This document shows, piece after piece, positions 21,147 through 32,425 of a DNA stretch of 64,000 nt (the first letter of the stretch is position 1; every line of letters starts with the position of its first letter). A model generated the notes under the pieces. It was not told the origin of the DNA. It saw only the letters and a program-made list of their open reading frames with translations, and searched no databases. The stretch covers positions 186,001 to 250,000 of the forward strand of contig NC_063071.1 in the NCBI RefSeq assembly GCF_022605165.1, written 5' to 3'. The stretch is from Purpureocillium takamizusanense (taxonomy: Eukaryota; Ascomycota; Sordariomycetes; Hypocreales; Ophiocordycipitaceae). Made by a program: the position numbers and the translations under genes.

Positions 21147-22880
21147 ATGTCAAACATCAGCCCCAATGACAGCGACTCCACGACACAGTTGGAGGAGCCT
21201 AAAAAAGGTCTTCTCTGCAGACTTGATGTCATCCAGACAGTTGCTGATCTTTTCACAGTGACGTGGTATCGCTCGACATTCTACAACATCCTCATCCTCG
21301 GCCTGTGCAACTTGGCGGCGCCCGGAATATGGGGGGCTATGAACTCACTGGGGGCGGGAGGCTCCCAGAAGCCATACCTTGTCAACACAGCCAATGCATT
21401 GACATTCTGCCTCATGGTCGTGTCCTGCTGGCTATCGAGCGCACTGGTGCGCGTGACTGGGATCAAGGGCGCGCTGATCTTCGGAACGTAAGATCCGAGC
21501 CCGCCTAGTTGCGATGCGTGTGAGACTCGACGCCAGGCCGTCGCTAACCCTCCGCTCCAGCCTCGGATACGCCCCGTATGCAGCCGGCCTTTACACAAAC
21601 AATAGATTTGGCACAGAGTGGCTCGTGATCCTCGGCGCGGCACTTTGCGGCATCTCAGCGGGCGTGTTCTGGATGGCCGAGGCGGCTATTGCCATCGCCT
21701 ACCCCGAGCCCTGGAATCGCGGGAAAGCCCTTGGGTTTTGGTTGACGTTTCGCGTCAGCGGCCAAATCCTCGGCGGTGCCATCAACTTGGGCCTGAACAC
21801 GGATCGCGACCAAGCGGGCAAGGTCTCCTACACGGTCTTCCTCGTTTTCATTGCTCTGCAGTGTCTCGGGCCGGTGGTCGCGCTCTGCCTGACGCCCCCT
21901 GACGAAGTCGAGAGACGGGATGGCAAAAAGGTTGACCTGTCGATCCTGAACGACCCTTGGTTTGAGATTAAGCAAACGACGCGACTCTTTTTCACGAAAA
22001 AATTCTTACTCATTGTTTTGTTTATTGGGCAAGCTGTCTTTGCCGAGGCGGTATTCTTCACTTACCTTTCCCGTACGACCCAGAAACGACTCAGTCATCA
22101 GTAGGTTCGTTGCTGACCCCTAGCAGTATGGTTCACCGTCAGGGCCCGCGCCTTGGGCTCCTTCCTCTCCGGCATCGTCGCTGTAGTCGGCGGCAACCTT
22201 CTAGGGGTAAATGTCATTCACCTCGACGCCTTCCACCGTTTGTTCTCCTCCTAATGGTTTTGGTGCAGTATTGGCTTGATCGGACACGGGTGCCTCTGAA
22301 GATCAGGGCAAGGTCCTCCTTCTGGACCATCGTGACGCTTCAGGGCGCATGGTGGATCTGGGCGACGATTCTTGTGACGATATATGATCGCACGCAGCCG
22401 ACACACGACTGGAGCAGCTCAGGCTTCGGTCCGGGCTTTGCGGTTTTCCTGTTCTTGCTGCTTGGCTTTCAGCTGAACTACCTGTTCCTGTACGTCCAGT
22501 AATCATGTCGCCAAACTGGTGGGACACACGAGACGAAATGCTGACCCCGCGACATCAGCTACTTCATCATACAGAACCTGTCCGAGTCAAAGGAGGAGAT
22601 CATCAGGTATTCGGCCTTACTGCGTGGCACAGAGTCCGCGTGGCAGGCCGTCAGCTACGGTCTGGAGGCCGTGCCAGTCATGGCGCACGTTGGCGGTGTT
22701 TATTTGAACTTTGCGCTCTGGGGATTGGCAATTGTCCCTGCGTGGCTCGTACTGAGACACTTTGGTGCCACAGGGGAGAGCGACAGTGGGGAAAGCCTCT
22801 ATAGTGCACCGAATGTGCAGGATGGAGATGTGGGAAGGCTCAACGAAGCTTCCAATGGGACGACGAAGGGTATTAATTGA
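21147..22880 (+). CDS. UNC93-like major facilitator superfamily transporter
   Basis: Five exons: 21147 to 21487, 21561 to 22072, 22127 to 22206, 22269 to 22489 and 22559 to 22880. They give 491 residues, and every junction preserves a membrane-protein reading. Around eleven hydrophobic segments are visible, the first near residue 50 (FYNILILGLCNLAAPGIWGAMNSLG). The GAMNSLGAGG and LGYAPYAAGLY stretches and the SLWFTVRARALGSFLSG region match fungal DUF895/UNC93-like carriers. The alternative at 22073, reading through, meets a stop after RLSHQ, so the 54-nt intron is needed. Substrates of this fungal family are mostly unknown. It probably lies in the plasma or a vacuolar membrane, and could serve the adjacent monooxygenases. 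Confidence 0.85.
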
Positions 22881-23739
22881 CGGAGATCTGGTCCGAAGAC
22901 CCAAGGGAGCATGACGGCACTGACTAGATCGGGTCTGACAATGCATCCGTCATATTGGATCATATCAGTGTGACACGCTTTACCTCAAAACATGAATAGC
23001 GATAGCGATCTGCTCCCAAACTTGGCCATTTGCTTATAGATACGACGGCCTTTCTGTCACGTGCTATTGCCGGGGACCAGAGTTACGTCCCAATCCAGAG
23101 ACGCATTTGAAGCTGCTGTGGAACGGCGAACGGCTTGGGACCATCTTCAACAAGTTTTGGGCCACGGCCGTGCAGCCGCGAGCAAGGCACCAAACGGGAT
23201 CAGACGCTCCAGGCACGTTCCGTCGTCGGGCTCGGTGTCCCGGCATCGGAGGCTCAGCCAAGCGTTTGGCGAACATATCCGGGTGAAAGCAGAATCACAG
23301 CAATCGACCGTCATTATGCCTGGTGTGCGACCGTACCAGTGAGCTTTGCAAGACGCGGGTAGGATTGCGCCATTGCTGGGGGGGAAACATCATCCAGGGA
23401 CCGCGCGCTCAGGCGTCTGGGGAAAGTGTTGGCCCACTGGCTTGTGCCGTCGTGCGCTGCACTGGCAAGTCGCAGGCGGCCGAACGGGGTCACAGGCGGA
23501 ATCCGCTGCGTGTATGTACGTGGGCCTGCGGGTGAATTCGTTGTATTAAGCAGTCGCAATCTGCCTCGAGTGATCACGCAATCGTTGCAAGTGCATTTGA
23601 TCAGTCTTCCCTATTTGGGTCGAGTACATGAAGGCGACTGCAAAAGGGACGGAATTTGGCGACAACTTTTCACCCAACTATCGCAGCTTCTACGATTTGC
23701 CTATACAGTCGCAGGTGCCACAAAGACCAGAGACCAAAA
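22881..23739. other. Intergenic stretch upstream of the FMN monooxygenase
   Basis: About 860 bases with several open frames in all phases but no recognisable protein. It is taken as promoter of the downstream gene and 3' region of the carrier. Confidence 0.5.
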
Positions 23740-25628
23740 ATGGCGGAACATGGCAGCAGTTCCGAAGCGAAGAAAAAGAGCCTCATACTCAATGCCTTTG
23801 TGATGATGTGTTCGTTACCGCCGTGTATGATGCAGCATAACACACAGCAGGGAGCTGACATGGCTGGCAGGCAGTGGCCACCAATCGCCCGGGCTATGGC
23901 GACATCCCAGTGACAAGTCCTGGCGGTTCAAAGACACGGACCATTGGGTTGAGCTGGCCAAGTCATTGGACCAGGCCAAGTTCCATGGCATCTTTATCGC
24001 AGACGTTCTCGGTGAGCGAGTGTCCCTTGAGACAATAAACCACCTACACTCAGCCCCCATCTAACCGAAATCAGGCGGCTACGATGTCTACTCCAAGTCT
24101 CTTGAGCCATCAATCATCTCTGGAGCGCAGTGGCCAGTTACCGAGCCACTTTCTGTAATCCCCGCCATGGCGGCGGCGACAAAGAGCATTGGCTTCGGCG
24201 TCACGGTGTCCACTACGTATGAACAACCGTACCACCTCGCGAGGAGACTTTCCACAATTGATCACCTCACAAAAGGAAGGTTCGTTGACGTTTCTCGGCC
24301 TCTGAACTGGCCCATTTTCATGAATGCCGCATTTGCTAACATGTATGCAGAGTGGGATGGAATGTAAACATCCTTTCATCCACGACCATGTCACAGAGCT
24401 AACGCTGTAGCAGATCGTCACCAGCTACCTGGAATCGGCTGCGAAGAACCTCGGCCGCACGGAGCAGCTTGGCGTAAGTAGCCAATGTAACAGAGACGTG
24501 AATATGACTCTCGACTGACCAGTATCCCAGCATGACGAAAGATACGCGCAAGCCGAAGAGTACATGACGGTCATTTACAAGCTGCTGCAATCGTCCTGGC
24601 GCGATGACGCCGTCGTGCTCGACCGCGAGCGCGGTATCTACACCGACCCGCGCCTAGTACGCCAGATCAACCACTCGGGCAAGTATTTCTCAGTCCCCGG
24701 ACCTCACATTGTCGACCCGAGCCCGCAACGAACTCCGCTCCTTCTTCAGGCAGGGGCATCCAAGGCCGGCAAGCTATTCGCGGCCCAACACGCCGAGGCC
24801 ATCTTCACCTCTGCCCACGCGCCAGCCGTGTGCGCGAAAAACATCGCCGAGATCCGGCAGACGGCCAAGGATGTCTTCGGGAGAGACCCGAGCAGCATCA
24901 AGGTCCTGGCCCTGGCCACCACCATACTCGGCAGGACCGAGGAAGAGGCATTGGCAAAGTACGACGACTACAAGCAATATGCGTCGCTCGAGGGGGCTTT
25001 GGCACTCTTTGGTGGCTGGACGGGCATTGATCTGAATGAATATGGCGACGATGAAGAGCTCAGACAGGTAGAGAGCAACGCAGTCAGGTAAGCGCTTTCA
25101 TCGCCCAAGAAAGGAAAAAAAAGCATGATGACCATGTACTCACAATGTTTTACAGGTCAACCGTCGAGGCCTACGCCAAGTTCTCCCCGGCAAACTCCAA
25201 GTGGACCAAGCACACTGTAGCGGAGCACGTTAGTCTTGGTGGAAACGGCCCTCTCTTTGTCGGCACGCCCTCTCAGGTGGCAGACGGTCTTGAGACCTGG
25301 GTTCGCGAGGCCGACGTTGACGGCTTCAATTTCGTACGCCGCCCCCCTCGCTGTCATGAGCTTTCCAATATCGCCGTGCAATTTTTTTTCTAACAACCAG
25401 CAGGCATACGTGGTGTTCCCTCAATCATTTGAGGACATTATTGAGCTTCTCGTCCCCGAACTTCGAAAGAGAGGCTTGTTCTGGGATGACTATGCCGTGC
25501 CGGGTGGCACTTATCGGGAGAACTTTTATCGGAAGCCAGGGCAAAAGTACCCTCCCGCCGAGCACATTGCGGCAAAGTATCACTGGCCAGCGGAAGTGGA
25601 TGCAGATCAGTTCGAGACAACCCAGTGA
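23740..25628 (+). CDS. FMN-dependent monooxygenase, NtaA/SnaA/DszA family (bacterial luciferase-like)
   Basis: Eight exons: 23740 to 23813, 23875 to 24011, 24075 to 24279, 24351 to 24363 (13 nt), 24414 to 24473, 24531 to 25087, 25156 to 25333 and 25404 to 25628; 482 residues. Family landmarks run across the junctions: LILNAFVMMCSGHQSPGLWR, FHGIFIADVLGGYDVY, LTKGRVGWNIVTSYLESAAKNLG, HDERYAQAEEYM and LLLQAGASKAGKLFAAQHAE. Members are two-component flavin monooxygenases that take reduced FMN from a separate reductase and cleave C-N or C-S bonds in compounds such as nitrilotriacetate or dibenzothiophene sulfone. The fungal substrate is unknown. Without the 13-nt exon the GRVGWN motif and the frame are lost. 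No flavin reductase is seen nearby. Confidence 0.87.
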
Positions 25629-26107
25629 GCGATGCCTGCCTGTGTTAGAGGCAGCCTGGCTCTGCCGGGTGTCCATGCGAGTTCTCTGGAAGTGACAGCA
25701 AGTTCAACTCTTGCTTGATACGAAGTAGCAGCAGCCGGCCCGATGCTAGGTGGTCTGTAGAATCGCCTTCCCCGTCTATCCACTTCGTACGTAACACACA
25801 GCATGCAAGTGAACATCAATTTACTTCGTATGAATGGCCTGGGTAGCGACATGACCGGGCACCGTCCAGACAAACAGAGCATGTCCATGCTGTCCGACAA
25901 CGTGTGGTCCATGGCGCTCACTTGTGAGATCCGCTCGATGCTGATACTGCTGAGTATCATGCAGTTGTGCACCCCACATGACATTGTCTGGACAGACATG
26001 GAGAGTGCTGTTCGAAAAGCCCTGACGAGGCTGCATGCGCCGCACCGCAATGTAGCAGCATGAACTCTGAGGTGCGATCTCGATTGGTATCTAGAAGAGA
26101 TGACGGC
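25629..26107. other. Convergent intergenic stretch
   Basis: About 480 bases between the ends of two convergent genes. Nothing recognisable was found in it. Confidence 0.5.
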
Positions 26108-27435
26108 TCAGGCCTTGCCGTGGGACTTGGCCGCCTCGTCGACAGCTCGCGGAATCTCCTCGTCCAGACCCGTCTTGCCGAATCGCGGGCTCCATCCAAG
26201 CAGCTCCCGCGCACGCCTGCCTTCACCTCTGGCATTCGTTCCGTACAGCACGCGACCATGTGGCAATGCCTGGTCGGCCTCGTCGGCAGGCACCTCATCG
26301 ACGATATCGCCGTCGGCTATGAAGCCCTTGGCGGCGGCTGCGCGGGCAACGGCCCTCGAGATTTCCTTGAACGGCTGTATTGCGTCGGGTTAGTAAGTGT
26401 TCATGGACACACGATTGTTAAAGTCTGAAGCCTTACCATCTCGCCAACTCCCGTCAAATACAATCCATTCGTGTTCCACAGCTGCGCATCTTTCGCCGCG
26501 CGGGGGGCAATCGCCTTCTCGACGAGCGCGACAAAGAGCGCCCCCACGTCCTGCACATGAACGTTCGCCCAGCGGCTCAGGCCCCGGCCGACCTGAACGC
26601 CGCGCCCCCTCTTGAGCACAGCGTCGGCCAGGCTCGGAATCTGGATGCTCCTCTGGTTGCCGGGACCTTGGCCCGGGCCGTAGATGATGCCCGGGAAGAC
26701 GAGTGCCGTGTTCACCTGCGGAGTATTAGTGCCCGCCGCGGCGGCGACGTCGAGCACGTAGTTGTCGACGGCGCGCGAGGGATGGGCCCTGATGACGGAG
26801 ATGATGTCCGACACCCCATCGAGATCGTCGAAGACGGCGTCGCTGGCGGAGCCCGGGACGTGGGAGGAGGAATCGGCGAGCTCGGCCGCGGCCAGGGCGC
26901 TGGCGCCGGAGATTTGGATCCAGTACGCTGCGGCGTCCATGTCAGAATTGCCAATTGCTGGTCGTGCGCGCAGCATTGCGCCTTAACTTACCCGGATTAT
27001 TTGCTGATCTCGCTCGCAACGCCTCATGAATTGTCTGCACACTCTTGAGATGCCCAGTGGCCGCAAGGTCTACGCTGCACCGTCAGCACCAGAAGACCGC
27101 TTTCATTTGTGCCAGGCGGGTGTTTGTTTTCTCAAGGGTGATCGCGTACGGAGCACAATGTCTGCCTCCTTCACCTCCTCCGTGATGACGGCCGCATTGT
27201 CAAGATCGCCCGAGACCGTCTCGATGTTTGGAAACGCTGCCGAGATGGCCTTGGCGCTCTGCTCGCTGCGGACCAGGGCACGGATTCGTAGGTCGGGATG
27301 AGCGGCGGTTAAGTCGTGCAAGACCTGCCCGCCAATGTATCCTGATGCTCCGGTGCTGTTTTCATGTGAGCCGGGGGGCGTTAAGTCCATATGCGACAGG
27401 GCGGCGACGCTCACTTACATGAAGATTCTCGACAT
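26108..27435 (-). CDS. Atypical extended SDR, NAD-dependent epimerase/dehydratase-like
   Basis: Five exons: 27435 to 27419 (17 nt), 27355 to 27150, 27069 to 26992, 26927 to 26437 and 26374 to 26108; 352 residues. The first junction builds MSRIFITGASGYIGG, so the TGxxGxxG nucleotide motif (7 to 14) is split by an intron. The second junction is ambiguous: an acceptor at 27070 gives IVLHLAATGHLKSV and keeps the frame, whereas the nearer CAG acceptor does not. Later features are YWIQISGASAL, PGIIYGPGQGPGNQRSIQIP and RWANVHVQDVGALFV. The classical YxxxK is not kept; the equivalent region reads NYVLD, so catalysis may differ from ordinary epimerases. The substrate is unknown. Confidence 0.8.
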
Positions 27436-29246
27436 GATGGGCGGGGTTATTATCGAAATTCGAGACCGAGCTGTGCTCCGACAGCGCAGTTAGTTGGTAG
27501 AGGGGCGACGATGATCAGCCTTTATACTGCCTCCAACGTCCTGGCCGTCAGCCTAGTTGCCAGCGCCCAACCATTCCTGGATAGCCTTGCCGCGGTAGGC
27601 CGCTGATCGCGATGCAAGGCATGATTCTAGCAGAATCTTCGACTGCGCAATGGCGCATGTGTCAGTGCGCGGACTCCCAGATGAGTGTACTACAACCAGC
27701 GCCCGTGTCACTCAGTCCCGTGTGCCGGCGAATTGGCGATGAAGCGAGTAGGTTGCATTAATAATGTCGATACAGCTCCATCGCGCCCTGGGCTGGATTT
27801 GCCCCGCCATGCCCCATTGCATGTCGCCGCTTCCTCTGATCGCGGGCGATTGCGGCGCGCCCTTGGAGCGGGCCTTGACAGTAGGTAGCGCGCGGGGGGA
27901 TGGCTGGCCCCTTGGACATGTCAAAAGTGTAGCATATAAGCGGCCTTGACACCTCTTTGGTCGGGCAGAAATGGATGGCGCTGCCGTTGCGCGATGCAGA
28001 ACAAGTCGGTCCCGTGCGTGCTGTGGCGAGCACTTGGTGCGGTTATCCGGTCATGGTGCACACCTTGTGCATCGCTTCTTGCTTGCAGTCGTCCCCTCCA
28101 GATTGGCCGGTGGTGTTTGCTGCAGCACGTTGAAGAAACCCCTCTAGCCAGGGTCAAGGCCGGGGAGAGAGAGCCCGTCCGTCTCGAGGCACTGGACGGC
28201 CAACCATGTGAACCGCACCGACGACGTCACCGCGACACTTCTTGCAGTCAGCCACGCGTGTCTGCACCTTTGCGTTGGAGCGTCACTACGCCTGCCTCGC
28301 CGCAGGTCGCATCTCATGGTTCGTGTCCAAGAAACAACTTGTATGAAATTCCCTCTTTATCTCCCAAAAACCGTATCGCTGTGCGAAGCGACCCGAGCAC
28401 GACATACGGTCGCGGCAGTCTTCAGAGGGGGTTCCCGGAGATGCCCTTTGTTGTATCATCGATCGCGGTCTATGGTTGCTGACCGCCCCCTTACTCAAGT
28501 GCTGGCTCCCAAAGAACCTGGTTGAGATATCGAAGGATCGCCGCGGAGGGGTGAACCCCCCCCGGCCGGACTCTGTTCGGCGCAACACCACACGTCTTCG
28601 GCTTGTCGCTCGACACACCTGATTCGCACGCTTGCTACTACACACAAATAGCCTTACTGGCGTGCCAATTGCTCCATCGCCGTAACAAACATGGCATATC
28701 ATCGACTTCGCCCGCGCAAATGCAGCCGTACTTGGCACGTCGTCTTCGTCTTGCGATCTTGTTGGTGAGCCGAACCGCCCCCTCGCTGCGACATGCACCG
28801 AGACAACAAACAAACAAGCATGCTCTCCTCCGGAAGCCCATTGACAGACCCCGCGTGCGTGCGTGCCACCAAATTGACATTTAACTTGCATTAGCCCTGT
28901 CGACCTTGGGCCATGGTCAGACGTCGTCGGCGTCTAGTTACTTTGTACAGTATACTTCTCCGCATCGTCAAGTGCGGGGGATCAGAGCGGCGAAGCAAAC
29001 GGGTTTGCCGATCTCGCATGGCCCAACATCGGTCTGACGCTTCCGTGGGGTGGTTTTTGTTTCTGTGATAAGGACATCGTTGACCCCTCCTGAGAGTCCT
29101 TGGTCAGACAAGTCCACGGTGCGACCTTGAGAACGCGTAGGTCGGGACTTGTCTTTTCGCGTCTACGACACCACCCGCGACCAGACGCCGGTGAGGTCGA
29201 CTTGTTGAAACCGCCTCGGGACGACTTACACACGACGTACCAAACC
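27436..29246. promoter_or_regulatory. Divergent intergenic region, 1.8 kb
   Basis: It lies between the divergent SDR and amino acid permease genes. Several open frames exist (the longest is 28286 to 28891, minus strand), but none has a domain-like sequence. It probably carries both promoters. Confidence 0.5.
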
Positions 29247-30941
29247 ATGGCTCCCTCCTACATTCACCAGTCCCCGGACCTCGAGTCCCAGCCCCAGGAC
29301 CTCGCCATCAAGCCGCAGACCTCACACGCTGATGGCACCTCCGTCGCCTTCGACCAAGAAGGGGAGAAGCCGTCCGACGCCGACTCGACGCGCCACCTCG
29401 GCACCCTCGAGCGGCGCCTCAAGTCGCGCCACGTGCAGTTCCTCGCCCTCTCGGGGGCCATCGGCACGGGTCTCTTCGTCGGCAGCGGGCAGGTCCTCTC
29501 GCTGGCGGGCCCCCTGTCGGCCTTTCTCTGCTACGCCGCCACGGGCTTCAACCTGTACTGCGTCATCGTGTCGCTCGGCGAGATGGCCGCGTGGCTGCCC
29601 ATCCCGGGGGCGGTGCCCGTCTTCGCCGCCCGCTACGTCGACCCGGCGCTGGGCTTCACCCTCGGCTGGAACTACTGGTACCAGTTCGCCATTGGCGTGC
29701 CCATCGAGGTGACGGCCTGCGCCGTCGTCGTCGACTACTGGCACAATGACATACCGAAAGTAGCGCTCATCACCCTCTTCTTCTTCACCATGGTGCTCGT
29801 CAACTGCCTCCCCGTGCGCATCTACGGCGAGGCAGAGTTCTTCTTCGGCGCCATCAAGCTCACCACCATCGTCGGCCTCATCGTCCTCATGTTCGTGCTT
29901 ACCGTCGGTGGCGGCCCTTCGCACGAGACCATCGGGTTCCGCTTCTGGCGCGACCCGGGCCCCATGAATGAGTACCTCAAGGAGGGCTCCCTGGGGCGTT
30001 TCCTGGCGTTCTGGAAGGTCTTTATCCAGGCGACCTTTTCGTACGGCGGCAGCGAAATGGTCGTCGTCGCGTCGGGCGAGACGGAGAACCCGCGCCGCAA
30101 CATCCCCAAGGCCATCCGCCGCGTCTTCTGGCGCATCGCCATCTTCTACGTGCTCTCCATCTTCCTCGTCGGGCTCTGCGTCTCGTCCAAGGACCCCCAG
30201 CTGCTCAACGCCATCGACAGCTCCGCCCCGGGCGCCGCCCAGAGCCCCTTTGTCATCGCCATCGCCAACGCCGGCATCCGCACCCTCCCGTCCATCATCA
30301 ACGCCGTCGTCCTCTCGTCGGCCTGGTCCGCCGGCAACTCCTTCTTCTACGCCTCCACGCGCGTGCTGTACTCGGCCGCGCTCGACGGCAAGGCGCCCCG
30401 CATCCTGCGCTGGGAGCGCTTCGGCGTGCCGTACGGCTGCGTCGCGGCCACGACGGCCCTCAGCTGCCTCGTCTATCTCAACGTCAACAACCGCTCCTCC
30501 GAGGTCTTCTTCTGGATCAGCAACCTCAGCGCCGTGAGCACGCTTATCGTCTGGGCGAGCGTCTCGTACACGTACCTGCGCTTCTACTACGGCCTGCGGT
30601 ACAACGGCGTCTCGCGCGACACCCTGCCGTACAAGTCGCCGCTGCAGCCGTTCCTCGCCTACTTTGCCATTGTGTTTTGCCTCGTCGTCGCCTTCTTCAA
30701 CGGCTTCGACGCCTTCTTCCCGGGCAAGTTTAGCGCAAAGTCTTTTATCCCGCCCTACATCGACATCCCCATTTTCTTGTCGCTCTTCCTCGGGTACAAG
30801 CTAGTCAAGAAGACAAGCTTCGTCAAGCTCGCCGACATGGATATTTGGTCGGGCAAGGCCGAGATTGACCGGCTGGAGCCGACGTGGAAGGTGGTCAAGC
30901 CGCGCAACTGGTTGGAGAGGATCTGGTTCTGGATTGCGTGA
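29247..30941 (+). CDS. Amino acid permease, APC superfamily (YAT type)
   Basis: A single exon of 564 residues with a good start context (aaccATGG); the open frame extends upstream only through a TTG. After a hydrophilic N-terminus of about 65 residues, LKSRHVQFLALSGAIGTGLFVGSG marks the first membrane segment, as in fungal YAT permeases. About twelve hydrophobic segments follow, including SFFYASTRVLYSAALDGKAP. The C-terminal tail is short and cytosolic. It should import amino acids at the plasma membrane by proton symport; specificity cannot be read. It converges on the dioxygenase gene, with only 76 bases between the stops. Confidence 0.92.
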   Translation: MAPSYIHQSPDLESQPQDLAIKPQTSHADGTSVAFDQEGEKPSDADSTRHLGTLERRLKSRHVQFLALSGAIGTGLFVGSGQVLSLAGPLSAFLCYAATGFNLYCVIVSLGEMAAWLPIPGAVPVFAARYVDPALGFTLGWNYWYQFAIGVPIEVTACAVVVDYWHNDIPKVALITLFFFTMVLVNCLPVRIYGEAEFFFGAIKLTTIVGLIVLMFVLTVGGGPSHETIGFRFWRDPGPMNEYLKEGSLGRFLAFWKVFIQATFSYGGSEMVVVASGETENPRRNIPKAIRRVFWRIAIFYVLSIFLVGLCVSSKDPQLLNAIDSSAPGAAQSPFVIAIANAGIRTLPSIINAVVLSSAWSAGNSFFYASTRVLYSAALDGKAPRILRWERFGVPYGCVAATTALSCLVYLNVNNRSSEVFFWISNLSAVSTLIVWASVSYTYLRFYYGLRYNGVSRDTLPYKSPLQPFLAYFAIVFCLVVAFFNGFDAFFPGKFSAKSFIPPYIDIPIFLSLFLGYKLVKKTSFVKLADMDIWSGKAEIDRLEPTWKVVKPRNWLERIWFWIA

Positions 30942-31017
30942 ATGCAAGGGGATGCTCTGCTCCTAGAAGTTCTTGAGAGTGCCATCATATTGATGTATCT
31001 ATCGTGCTTTGACATAC

Positions 31018-32138
31018 CTAGGCCTCCTGATCAAAGTCATAGCTATTCCCAAAGCCGCGATTCATATATCTCCCCAACGCCTCCTCCCGTGTCACCCAGT
31101 CCACGGGCACCTCAAGCCCCAACTCGCCTCTCGTCTCCAACTGCTCGAGGAGGGGCTTTACGTCCTCGCTCAGCTCCAGCCTCATGCGGTTCCTATACCA
31201 CGGCGCAAAGTGAATCATGGCCAACATGATGCGCACATCCGCCGACCAGTTCGGCATCCCCGCATGCCACAGCCTCAGATCGCGAATCACCACCGCGCCC
31301 TTGTCAACGCTCGGCTGCACCGGCTCAAAGCCACCGTCCCTCAGCAACGACTCTTTGATGCGCCCGCTCGCTCGCTCGCCGTGGGCGCCTTCCTGCGCGG
31401 ACGCGTCTTGCGTGTGCGTCCCGAGCCAAACCTCTGTGGAGCCATTCCGCGCATCCATGGCGACGAGCGGCACGTTGACGACGAGCGCAAACGGGTGCGA
31501 CGGGAACGCGAAGTCGGCGTCCGCGTGGACGGGCTGTCTCTGCGCAGACGCGCCGGACGGCAGCGGCGGGGGCATGGCGGCGTTGGCCGAGCAAAAGGTC
31601 CATTGCGGACGCGGTCCAAGGACAGACGAGGTGATTTGCGTGGCGATGCTGTCTGCCGACGACATTCGATGATGGACCCGGTCAGTCTGGTGCTCGTCGT
31701 CACCAGTTCAATACGAGAAGGCGGGAAGGGGGGGGAGGGACTGCGTGACGAACTGGCAAAGATGGACGGAAAGAAAAACTCGGACACGGGCGGCGCGTCC
31801 AGCTGCAAGTTGCCCTGGTTGTAGTTGAACGGGCCCTTCTCGCCACGGGCCTGCAGCACGAGCGCGTCCTCGACCATCCGGGCGTTGAGCGTGTCCAGCT
31901 CGGCGTGGGGGGCAAGCCCATTAACCACGACGAGCCCATCGCGATGGACGTGGCGGACGGCTTTCTCGAGGTTGCGCGCGTCGAGACGCTTGTTGGCGAG
32001 CTCCTGCGCCGACGGCTCGATGACGCCTGGGAGGCGAGGCGTTGCGACGGCGGCGGTCGTGTAATAAGTCAACTTGGCAACGTAAAGGCCGAGCGGCCGC
32101 ACTACAGCGCGACGTGCCAGCGCCAAGATGGACGGCAT
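31018..32138 (-). CDS. Phytanoyl-CoA dioxygenase family protein
   Basis: Exons 32138 to 31754 and 31652 to 31018; the 101-nt intron joins FPSIFA to NSIATQITSSVLG, giving 339 residues. The iron ligands are visible as H171-x-D173 (VHADADF) and H258 (LWHAGMPNWS), with R269 likely to hold 2-oxoglutarate. It is only distantly like the dioxygenase at 10008 and is not obviously part of the alkaloid cluster. The N-terminal 30 residues are basic and hydrophobic. The 3' end of a Zn(II)2Cys6 gene lies 287 bases upstream on the same strand, and the amino acid permease converges on its stop. The likely role is hydroxylation of a small molecule; the substrate is unknown. Confidence 0.85.
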
Positions 32139-32246
32139 CTCGACACCTGCTTAATTAAAGAATTGGCGTTTTCCTCCCACGAGCCCGTCGCAGCAGTGAG
32201 GGAATGTGATAGAGAGAGGTGGTGGTGGTGGTGTCGTTGCCGCCGT

Positions 32247-32263
32247 CTTCTTATAGCCCCCTC
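32247..32263 (-). promoter_or_regulatory. TATA-like box upstream of the phytanoyl-CoA dioxygenase-like gene
   Basis: The minus strand reads gggggctataagaagac about 110 bases before the ATG at 32138. Confidence 0.4.
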
Positions 32264-32425
32264 GTCTCGTTGCTGGACTGGGACCTGCGAATTCCGAGCC
32301 TCGGGTTTGAGCACCATAATCAGCTTATTTAGAGGGCAAACTAACTTAGGCGCTGCACCATCCCCGCATCTTCAATGTGGTGCCGTCTGCCCCTCCAGCC
32401 TCTTACACGCCATCAGCAGGTATCG

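Noticed and set aside
22073..22104. Reading through the second intron of the UNC93-like carrier
   Set aside because: It ends the protein at a stop after RLSHQ and leaves the following membrane segments unused. The GTACGA donor and TAGCAG acceptor restore them in frame.
28286..28891. A 201-codon minus-strand frame in the permease upstream region
   Set aside because: The composition is rich in Arg, Ser and Cys, as expected of noncoding GC-rich DNA, and no motif or family pattern is visible.
29100..29246. N-terminal extension of the amino acid permease
   Set aside because: The upstream frame opens only at a TTG, and its sequence is unlike permease N-termini. The ATG at 29247 has a good start context.
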